Assembly: GCA_021234535.1 (NCBI GenBank)
Contig: CM037838.1
Coordinates: 29,799,969-29,863,968 of the forward strand
Length of the DNA stretch: 64,000 nt
Direction: 5' to 3'
DNA from: Stichopus chloronotus
Lineage: Eukaryota > Echinodermata > Holothuroidea > Aspidochirotida > Stichopodidae
The first letter of the stretch is position 1. Each line of letters begins with the position of its first letter. Positions 40,105 to 52,071 of this stretch are shown piece by piece. The notes under the pieces are model-generated. The model was given only the letters and a program-made list of their open reading frames with translations. It searched no databases and was not told where the DNA came from. Position numbers and translations under genes: made by a program.

Positions 40105-40329
40105 CTGGACGACAGGTCCACAAGATTGACTGCTATGATGGGGTGCCTGGTGGGAGACATGGTGGGGTGTATTGATAGACTTATCTGCCGCAAGTCGTTC
40201 CTCTTCCTGCCTTTTCAACAAGTGCAACATCTCCTTACAAATATCAAAACTAGTATACCTGGTTTTAACATTCCTTGTCACTTCTTCCAACAGGCTAAGA
40301 AGCAAAATTCGATACGCTCCCTCGCGTGT
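40105..40329 (-). CDS. TRPC: TRPC channel exon 2 (probable): novel N-terminal extension
   Basis: 75 codons, phase 0 at both ends, lying between the start exon and the first ankyrin exon with matching phases. The donor is strong (CCAG then GTAAGA). The acceptor (GGGCATTTAG before ACACGCG) has a poor pyrimidine tract. The protein starts TREGAYRILLLSLLEEVTRN and contains FDICKEMLHLLKRQEEERLA, an amphipathic helical stretch. It ends with a His/Ser-rich tail (HHVSHQAPHHSSQ). No counterpart in vertebrate TRPC is known to me. Because its length is a multiple of three and both flanks are phase 0, it could be a cassette exon whose skipping leaves the frame intact. A 104-codon plus-strand frame covers the same DNA and is taken as its shadow. 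Confidence 0.55.
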
Positions 40330-43300
40330 CTAAATGCCCGTTAATAATTTCTTCTCGATATTTCATTCCTTTCTTCTTTTGTTTTGATTTTTTTTCTCTT
40401 TTGAAGTGCAATTGTACTTACTCCGGATGGAAGAAAAAAAAAAAGGAAATATGGAGATTGTGTCATAGAGACTTTTCGATTTTTCGGAGGGGGGTTGAAA
40501 GAAATAAGATATAAGCATCATTTTTGAAAACAACGAGAATATAGTTTAAGTATTTGATAATCTTGAAGTTTTAGGTGATATTATTTTTGTGTTTTGTTTT
40601 CTTGTTTCAATTTGATTTTGTCTCCAACTGGCAGGCAACCCATGAATGTTATATTGATTCGAGAAATGAAGCATGACAGATTCTTTAATCTGCGGGAGAC
40701 GTTAAGGACGCGTGTCGATTACAAGAGTTACAAAAAACTTCAATGATTTTTTCAGAAGATACCAAAAACAAGTTGATTGGATGATGAGTTGACAACAGTA
40801 ATAATCAAAACTGAGTTAGAAGGTTTTGCTTTTGGGAAATGCATCGCTAAAATGGACACAGCATAAAATTCTTGAAGGTTTTTTTTTCGACGTGAAAGAA
40901 GAAGACTACAAAAAAGAAAAAAAGTTTGCTTATGATGAAACACATTTTTCTGAATGGAACATAACTATAACACAATTCACGATGCTTCTAGCTAACGTCG
41001 AAAGTCTCTTTCGTATAACAGATACAAGTCCTAAATCATAGCTTTTCTTTATCAAGAAAGTAGCTGCAGTTAGCATTTTGCAATTGAATAATTGCCTTTT
41101 AGATTATTACATCATATAGTCCTTTATCAACACGGTCCTGACCTTTTTAGAATATATTATACATGTTTTTCTATGGTTATGTCCTCCCTATTATTGTACA
41201 GTTTCCGGTGATATATAATGGATTTAACATATACTTGCCAAAGATGATTTAGATAGGCTAATTAACAACACTTTTTTTTAACAAGACACGGTAGATATGT
41301 AAATGAGATATGCAAATGGTTGCGATCACATCGAAACGTGTGAAAGTCATGAGCTTTCCATGAACCTTCTAGAAAGTGAATTTGAGACTTCACAATACAA
41401 AATACGTACAACTAATGGCCAGTATTATGTAGACGAGGTCACTACAATGGATGGGATTTACAAATATTAAATCTAAGTTTGCGCCCATTCACACTTACTT
41501 TAACAATTTCAATTTAACAATTGAAAGGGTTTTTTTGCAATGAAGAGAAATGAATCGAAACTACTGTATAAGCAGATACTATGGGTTCCTGCAGACTATG
41601 CTTTAAAATGGACCACAGAAAAATCCAGGAGATTCATTATCGCGAGAATAAGTTTTTTTTTTACTTGGGACACTCTTATCAGTGTCTGTGCCTTTTCCTA
41701 AAAGACATTACATGTTCTAATTAATCGCTTAAGAAAAGGCATTCCCGTCCATTTCCGCTTTTCTTTTACCTAATTACAAAGTGGTTTATCCCAAATAATC
41801 ACGTCAGGAAATACGTGGGTTCTCGCATATACTGGCAGCTGGGGATCCTCTCGAATGTTGTTGACACTAACAACTTTCACCATCCTTTTTATTTAAATTA
41901 GGTTAGGTTTGAAGAAAACCCAAGAAAACGTTTAAAGTCAGCACCTGCTCCGACTAGGGAGTTGTCCCTGCTCCGACAATAATTCTCAGAGTTGCCAGTA
42001 ACATCGGGTTTTTGGATATTTAATCATGTCATGTGATAAAGATTATGGTGTTAAATCTCGGAAGTAAAACTCCAAGCATGAAAAATAAAGAGAACGCCTC
42101 GATAAATCAGATAACTTATCATCTTTGTAAGGTATAGCCGTAATGGTTGCTAGCATTATGAAGGTAACAAAACTACAAATATAGTCTATTTGAAAAAACG
42201 TTCCTTCACAATAACAAAAACAAAAAAACTGGAAATTCAAAAGTATCAATTACAACTGTCTCTAGTAAACTCTAAAATACAATATCTGCGGTAACAAAAG
42301 TGCGGTTGGTGTGTAAAGACAGCAGAAGGAAGAGAGGAAAGAAAAAGTACATGTGATAATCATACGATGTATAGTTACCGTAATGGTAAACTAGTTCAAT
42401 GGCAGAATATCAACGACATCATAGCCATTCTAGATTAGTAATATTTATTATTGATAGAGCGATGGATGGATTCGTTTTTAGATCTCAATATTACTCATCG
42501 ATTAACATCACTTCACATTCTCATTCCCTTTAAATAAACGAATGAACGTTCTGTGGGAGCAATTGCGCATACGAGAAAAGTTTCTCTGACGAACCCTGTC
42601 AACTTAAGTCCACGATATGTTCCTGTGAGGAAGCCTGATGTAACTTTTCTAACATTTTCTTTCTTTAAGTGATGAGAAATTGACTTACAACCCGAGACAG
42701 ACATCTACGTTAAATGGGCTGGGGGGAACTAGAAATTCTTCATTGACCATGATTACCTCACAAATATACTTAAAAGTAGGCAATCAACAAATCGCCCTCT
42801 CCATAGCCAGATATGTACCGATTTCATGGGCGAGGTTTCTTATTATTAGCATGCGCATGAGCAACGTAAAGTGAGCAATAGAGAGCAAGTCATGCATAAG
42901 ACTCAGAACATCACCCTCTTGCATCTGCACGAAGAATGCATTAAAAAAAAAACAAATCCTGCATTTGGTCGATCTCGTTACAATTTCTCTTTCCCCGGTT
43001 CTCTTTATATCAGCTTCTATTGTTTGAACGTTTTTATAAACCGTTTCTGTTATAAACCATTCCATAGGGAATCACATCAGTTTCAAGTGATGATTCCATA
43101 CTTTTGAAATGTTTAGATCAAACGATCTCAAGAAGTAAGCGTTTCACTGAATTCATTTTTGCTCCATACATTGTAGAGATTACATTATCAATCTGGGATC
43201 TTTAAAAAAAGTCACAATGAATGGTATTGATTGATATACTAATACAATTTATGATTCTCAAAAACAGCATTTTTTTCGTCGTTAATAATTCTCATGAGCT

Positions 43301-43380
43301 TTAAAAGAAACCATTACAAGGAAATCGCGTTCTGCAAAACTTTAATACTTTTGTAGTTAGGCCAACTACAATGTCCATTA

Positions 43381-43926
43381 TTGAAAATTTTACAGCAAGC
43401 ACCTTTCGTGTTGCTCTTTGTTTTCTTAAAGCTACATATACTGACATATGTAATGTATTACTCTATCTGTACCATACACGTTAGTTTAAGATACGGGGAA
43501 AACATCCTTCAAAAAGTCTCGTGGAATGAACTGAATTATTTATTCGGGGAGGAATCATTAGCAAGCATTGAAATCACGAATTCCAAAGAGACTAATATGT
43601 CGATCAACCAAAGAACGATGACGAGAGATGAAGAGGGCAAGGCCGGCTTGATGACTGGTATTACTTATTTCGTCATGCATGGATACGTAGAAGGTAGGGT
43701 GCATTGCTGGATGAGATATGGTGGAAAATGCAAGCACGCATCCAGACATACAAACGAAAATATAGAATGTCCTTTATGTCCAGTGAGAGGCAAACCAAAA
43801 AGTAGCAAAAACCGAAAGAAAAAATCGAGAAAGAAAAACATTGTTATACATATTCATCTACGGTGGACAAACTCTACGCGAACGAAAGAAAAAACCCAGA
43901 AAGGACATGTAATTGGACCGTGGTAA
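43381..43926 (+). CDS. Hypothetical ORF nested antisense in TRPC intron 1
   Basis: At 181 codons this is the longest uninterrupted frame in the window. It opens without an ATG (first in-frame ATG near 43450), and TTTTACAG at about 43389-43396 could serve as an acceptor. The start is hydrophobic (APFVLLFVFLKLHILTYVMY), resembling a signal or membrane segment. The middle has VHCWMRYGGKCKHASRH and ECPLCP, four to five Cys within 30 residues, followed by a basic tail KPKSSKNRKKKSRKKN. That layout would fit a small secreted heparin-binding protein, but no family is recognised and base composition gives little support. It may also be a chance frame. Confidence 0.28.
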   Translation: MKILQQAPFVLLFVFLKLHILTYVMYYSICTIHVSLRYGENILQKVSWNELNYLFGEESLASIEITNSKETNMSINQRTMTRDEEGKAGLMTGITYFVMHGYVEGRVHCWMRYGGKCKHASRHTNENIECPLCPVRGKPKSSKNRKKKSRKKNIVIHIHLRWTNSTRTKEKTQKGHVIGPW

Positions 43927-45810
43927 ACTGTCACGGCTTGCTGAATGTGATTGATACGGCCTGCTATGGTCTATTAATATCACGGGGATTCCAGAATTCC
44001 CACCTTTAATATATCCTAGGATGAGATCGACAAGATATTTGATCAAGGGACAGAGAGAGAGACGCTGTAACGTCTGAGATGACGAAGATGAATAATACAA
44101 AATAAATATTATAATATCAATAATTCGTAGAAAAGAGATGGTCAGGGAATCAATCTTAATGAGAAAAAAGGAGGAAGTGCTTTGGTTTTGTACAAGAACT
44201 TGACAACTGTTTATAGAAACCTTTTCCCTTATATTGGCAATTCAGACTTCCGTTTGCTATAGCTACTGGATCAAATCATAACTATTAAAATGGAATGCAG
44301 CAAATCAAGGTCTTCTTTTTCGGTTACCTATATTTGACAATAAATCAACAGAAATGGTGCTACATGTGATAACTCGTTCTTCTTGTGTTGACCCAAAGCT
44401 TGTTGATTTGATAAAAGTGATGGAAAATAAGAAAGGCAAGGGGGGAGTGAACGAAACTTTGTATTTCTAGACAGTCTCCGTGTGAAGTCATGAAATCATG
44501 CCATTTCTAAATCATCAGTTACATTTAACATTTTACAATAAACAAAAATCTTTGGTTTCACAGAGAGAGAGGTCTCTACATGATGGACTGTTTGATAAGT
44601 GTAAATAAAGCACAGCAACGTCTAGCTATAGGTTCACGGTAAGGTGGTAGAGTCCGTTTTAAGTAAGACATTTAATGGAATATTTTTCCGCGAAATGTGA
44701 CGTATTGCTCCTATCACCCATTTCATACCATGACATATTATTATCATTATATTCGTTTGTTTTTTATGATCATTTCCAGTTTGGGGTCATCACTCTCGAC
44801 GCTTCAAAGTGACTTAATAAATACCTTTCGTATTTGCAAGCAACATGCAAACGCAGACATACAGTATACTTTATGCTTTCACTTCACGGAGATGTTTTCC
44901 ATAGTGCATTCTCTGGATACGAATGTTTAATAGCATCAACCAAAGTTTTCTTAAAATTAAAACAAAAGGCTTTGAATCTTTCTGGATTTTGCGTTACAAT
45001 CCAATTCTTTTGCTTATAGAACATCAACATGTGCGCAGAAAGAAGGACCCAACACACCCACGGACTTACATATCACATGTCTACACACCGCACGCAAGCA
45101 TAAAAGCGATCACTTTTTGTTACAGGAATTTTGCCACTGAAGAACATTGATATTTCATAGGAATGAGGCATATTATTATCTCTTTATTGTAAATCATATC
45201 TTAAGAACATATTTGGTTCGGATATTACATACTTTTGAAGAAATATTTATTTCAAAATGGTACATTGCCTAATATTTAACTTGTGATGTCACCCAGACAC
45301 AACTACATAAATACCATTTGTATTTCGCTATAATCTTGATCCTCTAGAAGCATTACCATAGTTTAAGAGATGACCTTAATTTCCACAATAGTTTAAGGTA
45401 AATCTGCAACATACACAATCTTCATTTACACTCGTGTCAAATTAAAATTTTCGATGAGGCCTTAAATTTCATACAAAAAACAAAACATTCTTGCAATAAT
45501 TGCCACTCTTACATGGCCTTTTGGTAACCTCCAGACAACTGGAAATCTTTCTAGACCTGAGAAATATTTCTAAAACAGCCATATTTTGTGTCATGAACAA
45601 AATATTGGCATGGGGTATGTAATGGTTGCAGTGGAATATATTCTTTATCATTTGAGAACCCCTTCAGATGTCAATAAGATGTACCTTTAAATTGTTTCAT
45701 AGATGTTCATATTATAGACTAGTCTTTACCTTCAGTTTGTCCCCTACCTTCCCCTGAGACTTGCTACAAACAAAGTGTAACATCGCAGAACCAAAGAGAA
45801 ATAGCTTCGC

Positions 45811-46059
45811 GTAAAGGTCGTGTGACACGAAAATCACATTTTGGAATATTGGGTACATTCAGCATCAAAAATATTTAAAATAACCACAAATGCCATCAAA
45901 ATCGGTGTAAGATTAACCAATTTACAGGCAAATTAGTATCTCACTGCTGTATCATGAATAAACATTGGCTAAGCATGCAAATTTGTGACGTAAAGAGATG
46001 GACTCCTATGATATGTCTCATGTTAATCCTTTGTTTATGTAGCCTTTATTTCAAGGACA
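45811..46059. repeat. Dispersed repeat, copy 1 of an inverted pair
   Basis: The reverse complement matches 51829-52071 over about 245 bp, roughly 80-85% by eye. Shared blocks include ATAAACAAAGGATTAACAT, CATCTCTTTACGTCACAAA or its near form, CCAATGTTTATTCATGATAC and GTAAATTGGT. Confidence 0.8.
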
Positions 46060-46321
46060 GTTGAGAAATTTATATGCCCAGACGGTTTCATTCACGAAAC
46101 ATGTATTTTCTTCTTACAAAATATCGATATCATTTACCAATGTGAAACTCAGTACTTAAATAATTAAGAGGAAAAATATTTAGACTTAACAAATTAAAAA
46201 CCTACTGACACTGTGCAAAAGTCCACGTTACCTGTTTTGCATCTTTCTCAAACTTTGAAAAGTCGTATCTCAAAATACGGTAACAGATATATAATAACGG
46301 ATTTTCACTCAGGGTTTTACA

Positions 46322-46488
46322 CTCTAACTTCACTATGGTCAAAATTGACCATAGATTGGTTAACTATGCACCGACCCAAAATATGGTCAACTTGGTCAAC
46401 GTAAATTACTTGCAACAATTTGACCATATTTTGGGTCGGTGCGTAGTTGACCAATCTATTGTCAATTTTGACCATAGTAAATTTAGAG
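46322..46488. mobile_element. Foldback element with 69-bp arms
   Basis: The arms 46322-46390 and 46420-46488 are inverted copies without gaps. They differ at only a few positions, mostly at the outer end, and the loop is 29 bp. The central shared block reads GCACCGACCCAAAATATGGT. Such MITE-like foldbacks can be transcribed as long hairpins. This one would be read from either strand within TRPC intron 1. Confidence 0.85.
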
Positions 46489-46556
46489 AATACTGAGCAG
46501 CTTCTGAATGAAGGGTGTTTTTTTCTAGAAGCATGTCACACAACCTTTAAAAAGTA

Positions 46557-46745
46557 ATGTTGAGTTGTTTCCTGAAATTCACTTACGTTTCCTAAACTTG
46601 TTAAATTTGCTTCACTTCCTAATGACAAATGTTCAAAACTAAGACGTTCCCCATGTGCCACATTAAAAGAAACATTGATAAGTGATTCAATTTGGTTTTT
46701 AAAATTTGTGACCAGACACTTTTCACAGTAGTGCTATTTGATACG
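46557..46745 (+). repeat. Dispersed repeat, copy B
   Basis: Same family and orientation as 17262-17485, lacking that copy's 22-bp internal duplication. It lies 69 bp to the right of the foldback element. Confidence 0.7.
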
Positions 46746-47623
46746 CACACAGCCTGTGTAATTCATCGTAAAAAAATACCAACATTTTGACAGTTTTCAT
46801 AACGATTGGATGTGAAACTAGATTGTCTACGCTTATAATAAACATTGTCATGTGTCTGTATTCTTCACAGTTCTCACAAATTAAACGCTACCAACGTAAT
46901 ATACCACTTTAAAGGTTATTATATTCAAATAATGGAAGTGTTAGTAATATCAAATACTTGGCAGAGATATATGACTGTGTAGTCGATAACAGATTTCTCT
47001 TTTGTTTCTTAGAATTTTTATGATGATGCTGATGATGCTATACCACCGTTCAATTTTGGACATCAGTCACGTGTTCTTTTTGTATTTTTTTTTCTTTTTG
47101 ACCTAGTTTGACTGATAGGTCTATCTTGTTGATGGTACGTACAACAAATAATAGTCACATCGTTAACTGTAACAGGTGTTGAAAAAGATATAATCTGCAT
47201 CTTTGGCCCGCTTGTAATCCCTGCGTACGTGATCAAATCGAGGAAGCTAGTCATCCATAACAATTTGAGATTGGCATCTAAATATAGCTCGTTTGAATAA
47301 TATATTTCAGTGAAGATCTGGGGAAGAACTGGTATTTCCCAAAGTGCTTTGCAATTATTGTCGTCTAGCTTTTCTCAATATTCACTCCATTAACACTAGT
47401 TATATCTCCTCGGGTCATCATTTTAGCTCTGTTGTTGTACAATCCCTGCCTTTACTGCACGCCTATCTTAAAAGTTTCAATTTAACCTATTACATAACTA
47501 CTTTTACGCTCCCATCTTTCTCAAAAAAAAAAAAAAAAAAGATTCGTATTATTACACTTTTTATTCGATTTCTTTGTCAACTTATTATTTCTGTCTGCTT
47601 TGCTAAACAATCTTTCCACTTAC

Positions 47624-47788
47624 TTCATCCTCCTCATCCCCATCGGCTTCACCATCCGGTTTATCTTTCTTTTTAACCATCCCTCCTTCAACATCTTCAT
47701 CTATATCCTCTTCTGTTGTTGCAGCCTCCATCGCCTCTTCGGGCTCGGTGCCCTCCGAAATTGAACTCATAGAACTCATGGAACTCAT
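47624..47788 (-). CDS. TRPC: TRPC channel exon 1 (start codon)
   Basis: 55 codons from ATG to a strong donor (GATGAA then GTAAGTGG), phase 0. An in-frame TAA lies two codons upstream of the ATG, and -3 is A, so this is a credible translation start. The protein is MSSMSSMSSISEGTEPEEAM followed by a strongly acidic stretch with DIDEDVEGG, a short KKKDK patch and EADGDEEDE at the end. It is low in complexity and probably disordered. Assignment to the TRPC gene rests on strand, position and phase: it joins in frame to either 40329 or 7600. The family signature itself is not in this exon, so another downstream partner is possible. Confidence 0.65.
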
Positions 47789-49406
47789 TATTTAAATGAT
47801 ATCAACAGCAACAACCAAAAAATCTGTTTCATCAAGTTTTTTTTTTTTTTGCTAATGCTGTTTTCCAAGCCTAGTAACTTTTGTGTTTTTTATCCACTTC
47901 TCGGAAACGTTTACGAACGTGACGTTACTTGACATCCAAATTTCAAAAAACTGTAATAATCCGTCGAAATATAATTTAAAAAAATGTTGCAGAGTTTAAG
48001 ATCTGTCTCAATGATATCCCAAAGAAATAAACATATATGATGTGATAATCAACGTAATATTAAAGAGTGGTGCATCACAGGAGTAGATATGATCTTTGAA
48101 GAACTAATTCTCTCTAACAAGTGATGACGCAGAATTTCCTGGTTGTAATGAAGACAATTAGTTTAAAGAACCACGTATACAGAAAGTGGAAATTTGAAGA
48201 CGCAAAAGAGAGAGAAAAAAAGACAGAGGAAAAAATACAATGTCATCTCGTCGGAAGAGGGTCCATTATAGTTTTAACGACTTTTAATGACTGCTGGTTA
48301 TTGTTTCTTTAATATAAAGTAATTAACTTTTTTCGCTCACTGACAAGTTTCGGAGGTGTTCTAATAATTAGATGACACCCTCAGTTGTGAACAGGTAGCA
48401 GATGGTTTTTAAAATAAATTTCTGTCAAATTCCAAATAGTTCGTTCGTGCTGCAGTCTGTATGCTTTATGAAGAGAAAATCGGTATCAACATAATACTAG
48501 CGTAATGTATGTCATACACTCCATTATAGAGTAAAGAATACCAGAGAAAGTCAATTACGTGAACTTTCATCTTTCCTGAGGTCTATGCGAAACCATTTTC
48601 TCTCTCAGGTGATGTAAAGATAACTATGAGCGGCTTTAAATTGTTTACTTTCTTTGTAAATTAAATCACGAATAACGATTTACGCCTTATTAAAAAATGT
48701 CAGCAAATGTCATTTGGATATTAAATATGCGCGTGCTTTATCTACGTTGCAACAAATAGTGACTTTTTTTCATTTATTCCACTCCATATGTTGCGTAAAA
48801 TTATAAGTGGGGAATGTTTAATCGAAGACATACAGAGATACGTTTGCTGCGTTGACTTATGTGTTGTCTCAAAACATTCAAATACATTCGGGTTGATGGT
48901 ATACACTGCACTCCAGTCATTAGATCTATTAATTTACGTGAAGTGCTCTTCGGCTGGTGCGCTTCGGAGTCACTGTCCTTTCTAGATACGCTGCCCGATA
49001 TACTAAATACTTAATATGACAAGGAAATTACAACCAGTGATACACAAGACCATATTATTTGACCTATTCATACCCCTTTTTAGATAGAACTACTTAAAAG
49101 CGGATACTACATAAAAGGTGTCCGTATAGTGAAAATAACGGGAAATATAAAGTGACGTATATTTCTCTTTATATTGATCATTGCATTTACTTGAGATCAA
49201 TTAATTATGACTTTTCGTAGATGTAGGTCAATCTTTTTAACGGAAGATGCGAGTCTTACGGGGTTCACACAATGATTGAACTAACGTCTGAAACATTTAT
49301 ATAAAACGCAAAAGCAGCTATTAACATTGAAATAGGAGATGGTTTGGTGACATTGGTATAATTTACCAAATATATTGGTATAGTATATAGGTGAGTTGGT
49401 GTAGGG
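47789..49406. other. Upstream of TRPC start, no gene seen
   Basis: Presumed 5' UTR and promoter side of the minus-strand TRPC gene. No TATA box or CpG-rich block was recognised. A T-rich run occurs near 47840. Confidence 0.5.
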
Positions 49407-49848
49407 CAGGCGTGGTCACCCTTTTTTTAATCAAGGGACCACATTGCCACCTCTGAATTTCGTGGCGGATCGAACAGATCACACGCAAGCAATTATCAAT
49501 TATCTTTCTCTTTATATTATCTTTATAAAAAAATGTCGCTAGCCGGGCAAGAAAATAAGATTGTACGAAAGAATAATATGCAGGCAGACATGTCTACAGA
49601 GGGGCGCATACCCCGAAAATTTGAAAAATCCGAACCACATCAGCATGGATTGTGAGTGGATGACTTGACAACAATTAAAGTTATTTTTTGGTATCGATAA
49701 CAGATGTATTACTTTTTCTCTTTCTTTTATTTCTCTTATCCTCTTCAATTTAGATTTCCGTTACGAAAGGAAAATTTGAGGGCCGTATGATGCCTTTCCG
49801 AAGGCCAGTATTTGACGGACCCTCAGTCCACAGGTTGGCCACCGTTTG
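49407..49848. mobile_element. hAT-like element remnant
   Basis: The ends are CAGGCGTGGTCACCC on the left and, as reverse complement of the right, CAAACGGTGGCCAACC. The subterminal AAGGGACCACATTGCCACCTC is typical of hAT-type non-autonomous elements with CAGNGGTGGNCAACC tips. No matching 8-bp flanks are visible, so this is an old copy or the ends are imprecise. Confidence 0.5.
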
Positions 49849-51828
49849 TATACATAAATTTCTACGACCAATGAAGATGCATAAATAATATGACAAAGTG
49901 GATGTCGATAAGAATGTAAAAGAAGACAGAAGAAGCAGGAAAGGCAGCCCTAAAATTCCATAGTTTTTAAACCTTTAGCACCCCGAACCTTTGTCTTTGT
50001 TTTGTGTGTGTTGAGTCTCTTTCATTGTGACCTTTAACTTTAAGCTAACTTCAGGGACAAACGACGGCATAATACCGAAGACTTACCATACGAGTTTCCC
50101 TTCTTTTAAGGGGGGGGGGGGGGGGTTAACGAGGTCATGTTCTTTTTTGGGGGGTTAGCGAGGTCACATCAACGTAAAAGCCAATTTCATACGCATTTTA
50201 CGCATCTAATAAGAAAATCTGTCAAGATTAAAAAGAAATTTGTCAAAGAGTCACGGTCAGAAGATCATTTTGCTTAATCTTCTTAACAATGGAAGGATTA
50301 CTGGGCGATAAGCCCTGAACAAGGTTATTGTCTCCGAAACATGCAGCCATATTTATAACTTCCTAGTGCAAAGATTTTAGCTTGGATCTCGACTATTGTG
50401 GTCTCTTTATGAAAGTAAGTCTAATATAATTGTATTAACCATTTGTGCGCTTGGTAATCCATGTAGTACAATGAATGGGGGTGAATAAATATTGTTACAT
50501 GTGTTCTGTCCGTCTTATACGTTAGGAGGAAAGCTTAACCCAGGAGGAGGTAGAGGGACTGAAAGCCCCCCCCCCCTAAAAAAAAAAGTTTGACATTGTT
50601 GCTACCCCCATGGTTCACCTCCTTCAACGAGAGTAAGCTAATGTGGCAATGATTGGTATCATTGATACACGTAGTATGACGTGCCTAACTTGATCATATT
50701 AAACCTAAAACAGGGACAAGACTCTCAAACCTTAATACGCAAGCCATTTTCGAGTATCAAATTCAATGTTAACAGAAGTTTGTTTGACATCTGTTGAAAC
50801 AAATTCAGATTGTTGTCACGCATCAGCAACTTGTTTGAAGAAACTCAACACCATTATGTTTTAACTAGAAAACAAGTTTACGACGAATCAGTCAGAAATA
50901 TGTCCGACAACTCTTACCACGATCTCAGTGTAAAATGCACACAGAATACCAGAAATATGCCAACATATTTCCGTAGGTGAACACATAAACACATCTTGTT
51001 TTTTTTTTCATGCCAGTAAATATTTTGTAATTTTTTTCAGATTAACGAACAAGAAGATCATTTTCTTTGACTAAACTGAGTCTTAGTTTGACGTAGCTAA
51101 GGCCACTACTAATAACTAACAGAGACCCCCCTACGCCCGTTCCCAACTACCTATGACTAACAGAGATCCCCTATAACCGTTCCCTTCCTACCACCCCTCT
51201 GACACACAGTACACATCCCCTTCTCACAACTAAATTTTATTTAAGTCTTTGTGCGACTTGTCTGTGCATGGAAAGGGTTACTCCGTTACCCCGTATCACC
51301 TATCGATTCGACGGCATACCAGACTTTGAAATCTCAAATGTAAATACTGTGCTAAGCGTTTTAATCTCTATCACGCTCTATTGTTGGGAATGACCGAAGG
51401 TGGCGCGGGGGGGGGGGGGGGAGGTGGATGTTAAGGATCCTATCAACAAAGAGTGGATGGATGGACAGTAAATACGAGATCAAGATGGGATGTACAAACA
51501 TCGAATTATCACATGTTACACTTGTATTACACAATGCAGAGACAACGGCATTAAAATGGTTGTGTGACATGCTTCTAGAAAACAGCACCCGTCATTCAGG
51601 AGCTGCTAAGTAACATTTTACCGTTTTTAAGATATGACTTTTCAAAGTTTGGGAAAACTACTAAACAGATGACGTGGAGTGTTGCACAGTGTCAGCATTT
51701 ATTTTGTTAGGTCTATATATTTTCCTTCTTAATTACTGAGTTTCATATTGGTAAGTGATATTGATATTTTTGAAGAAGAAAATGCATGCTTCCTAAATAA
51801 AACCCTCTTGGCATATAAAAATCTAAAA
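49849..51828. other. Non-coding, repeats only
   Basis: It contains a G16 run (50110-50125) with a short duplication of GGGGTTARCGAGGTCA just downstream, a second G15 run at 51407-51421, and a C11-A10 junction near 50570-50590. A degenerate catalytic-RNA-like motif lies at 50315-50339. Confidence 0.5.
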
Positions 51829-52071
51829 TGTCCTTGAAATAAATGTTACATAAACAAAGGATTAACATTTCATATGAGCATATCTCTTTACGTCACAAAA
51901 TTGCATGCTTAACCAATGTTTATTCATGATACAGCTATGAGACACTACTTTGCCCGTAAATTGGTCAATCTCAGACGGAGTTTGATGGAATGTGTGGCTA
52001 TTTTTAATATTTTTAATGTTGAATACACCCAATGCTCCAAAATGTCATTTCCATGTCACACTACCATTAAC
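51829..52071. repeat. Dispersed repeat, copy 2 of an inverted pair
   Basis: Inverted relative to 45811-46059. The two copies lie 5.8 kb apart, on either side of the TRPC start exon. The 70-codon plus frame inside is interrupted in the other copy, so it is not treated as a gene. Confidence 0.8.

Larger units (their letters stand above)
40330..47623 (-). other. TRPC intron 1
   Basis: 7.3 kb between the start exon and the probable second exon. It contains the antisense ORF 43381-43926, dispersed repeat copies at 45811-46059 and 46557-46745, and the foldback at 46322-46488. Nothing else was recognised. Confidence 0.6.

Noticed and set aside
40030..40344. 104-codon plus frame
   Set aside because: It lies opposite the probable TRPC exon 2, whose splice phases and peptide are more convincing.
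47344..47676. 110-codon plus frame
   Set aside because: It runs through a poly-A tract and over the antisense of TRPC exon 1, so it is taken as a shadow.
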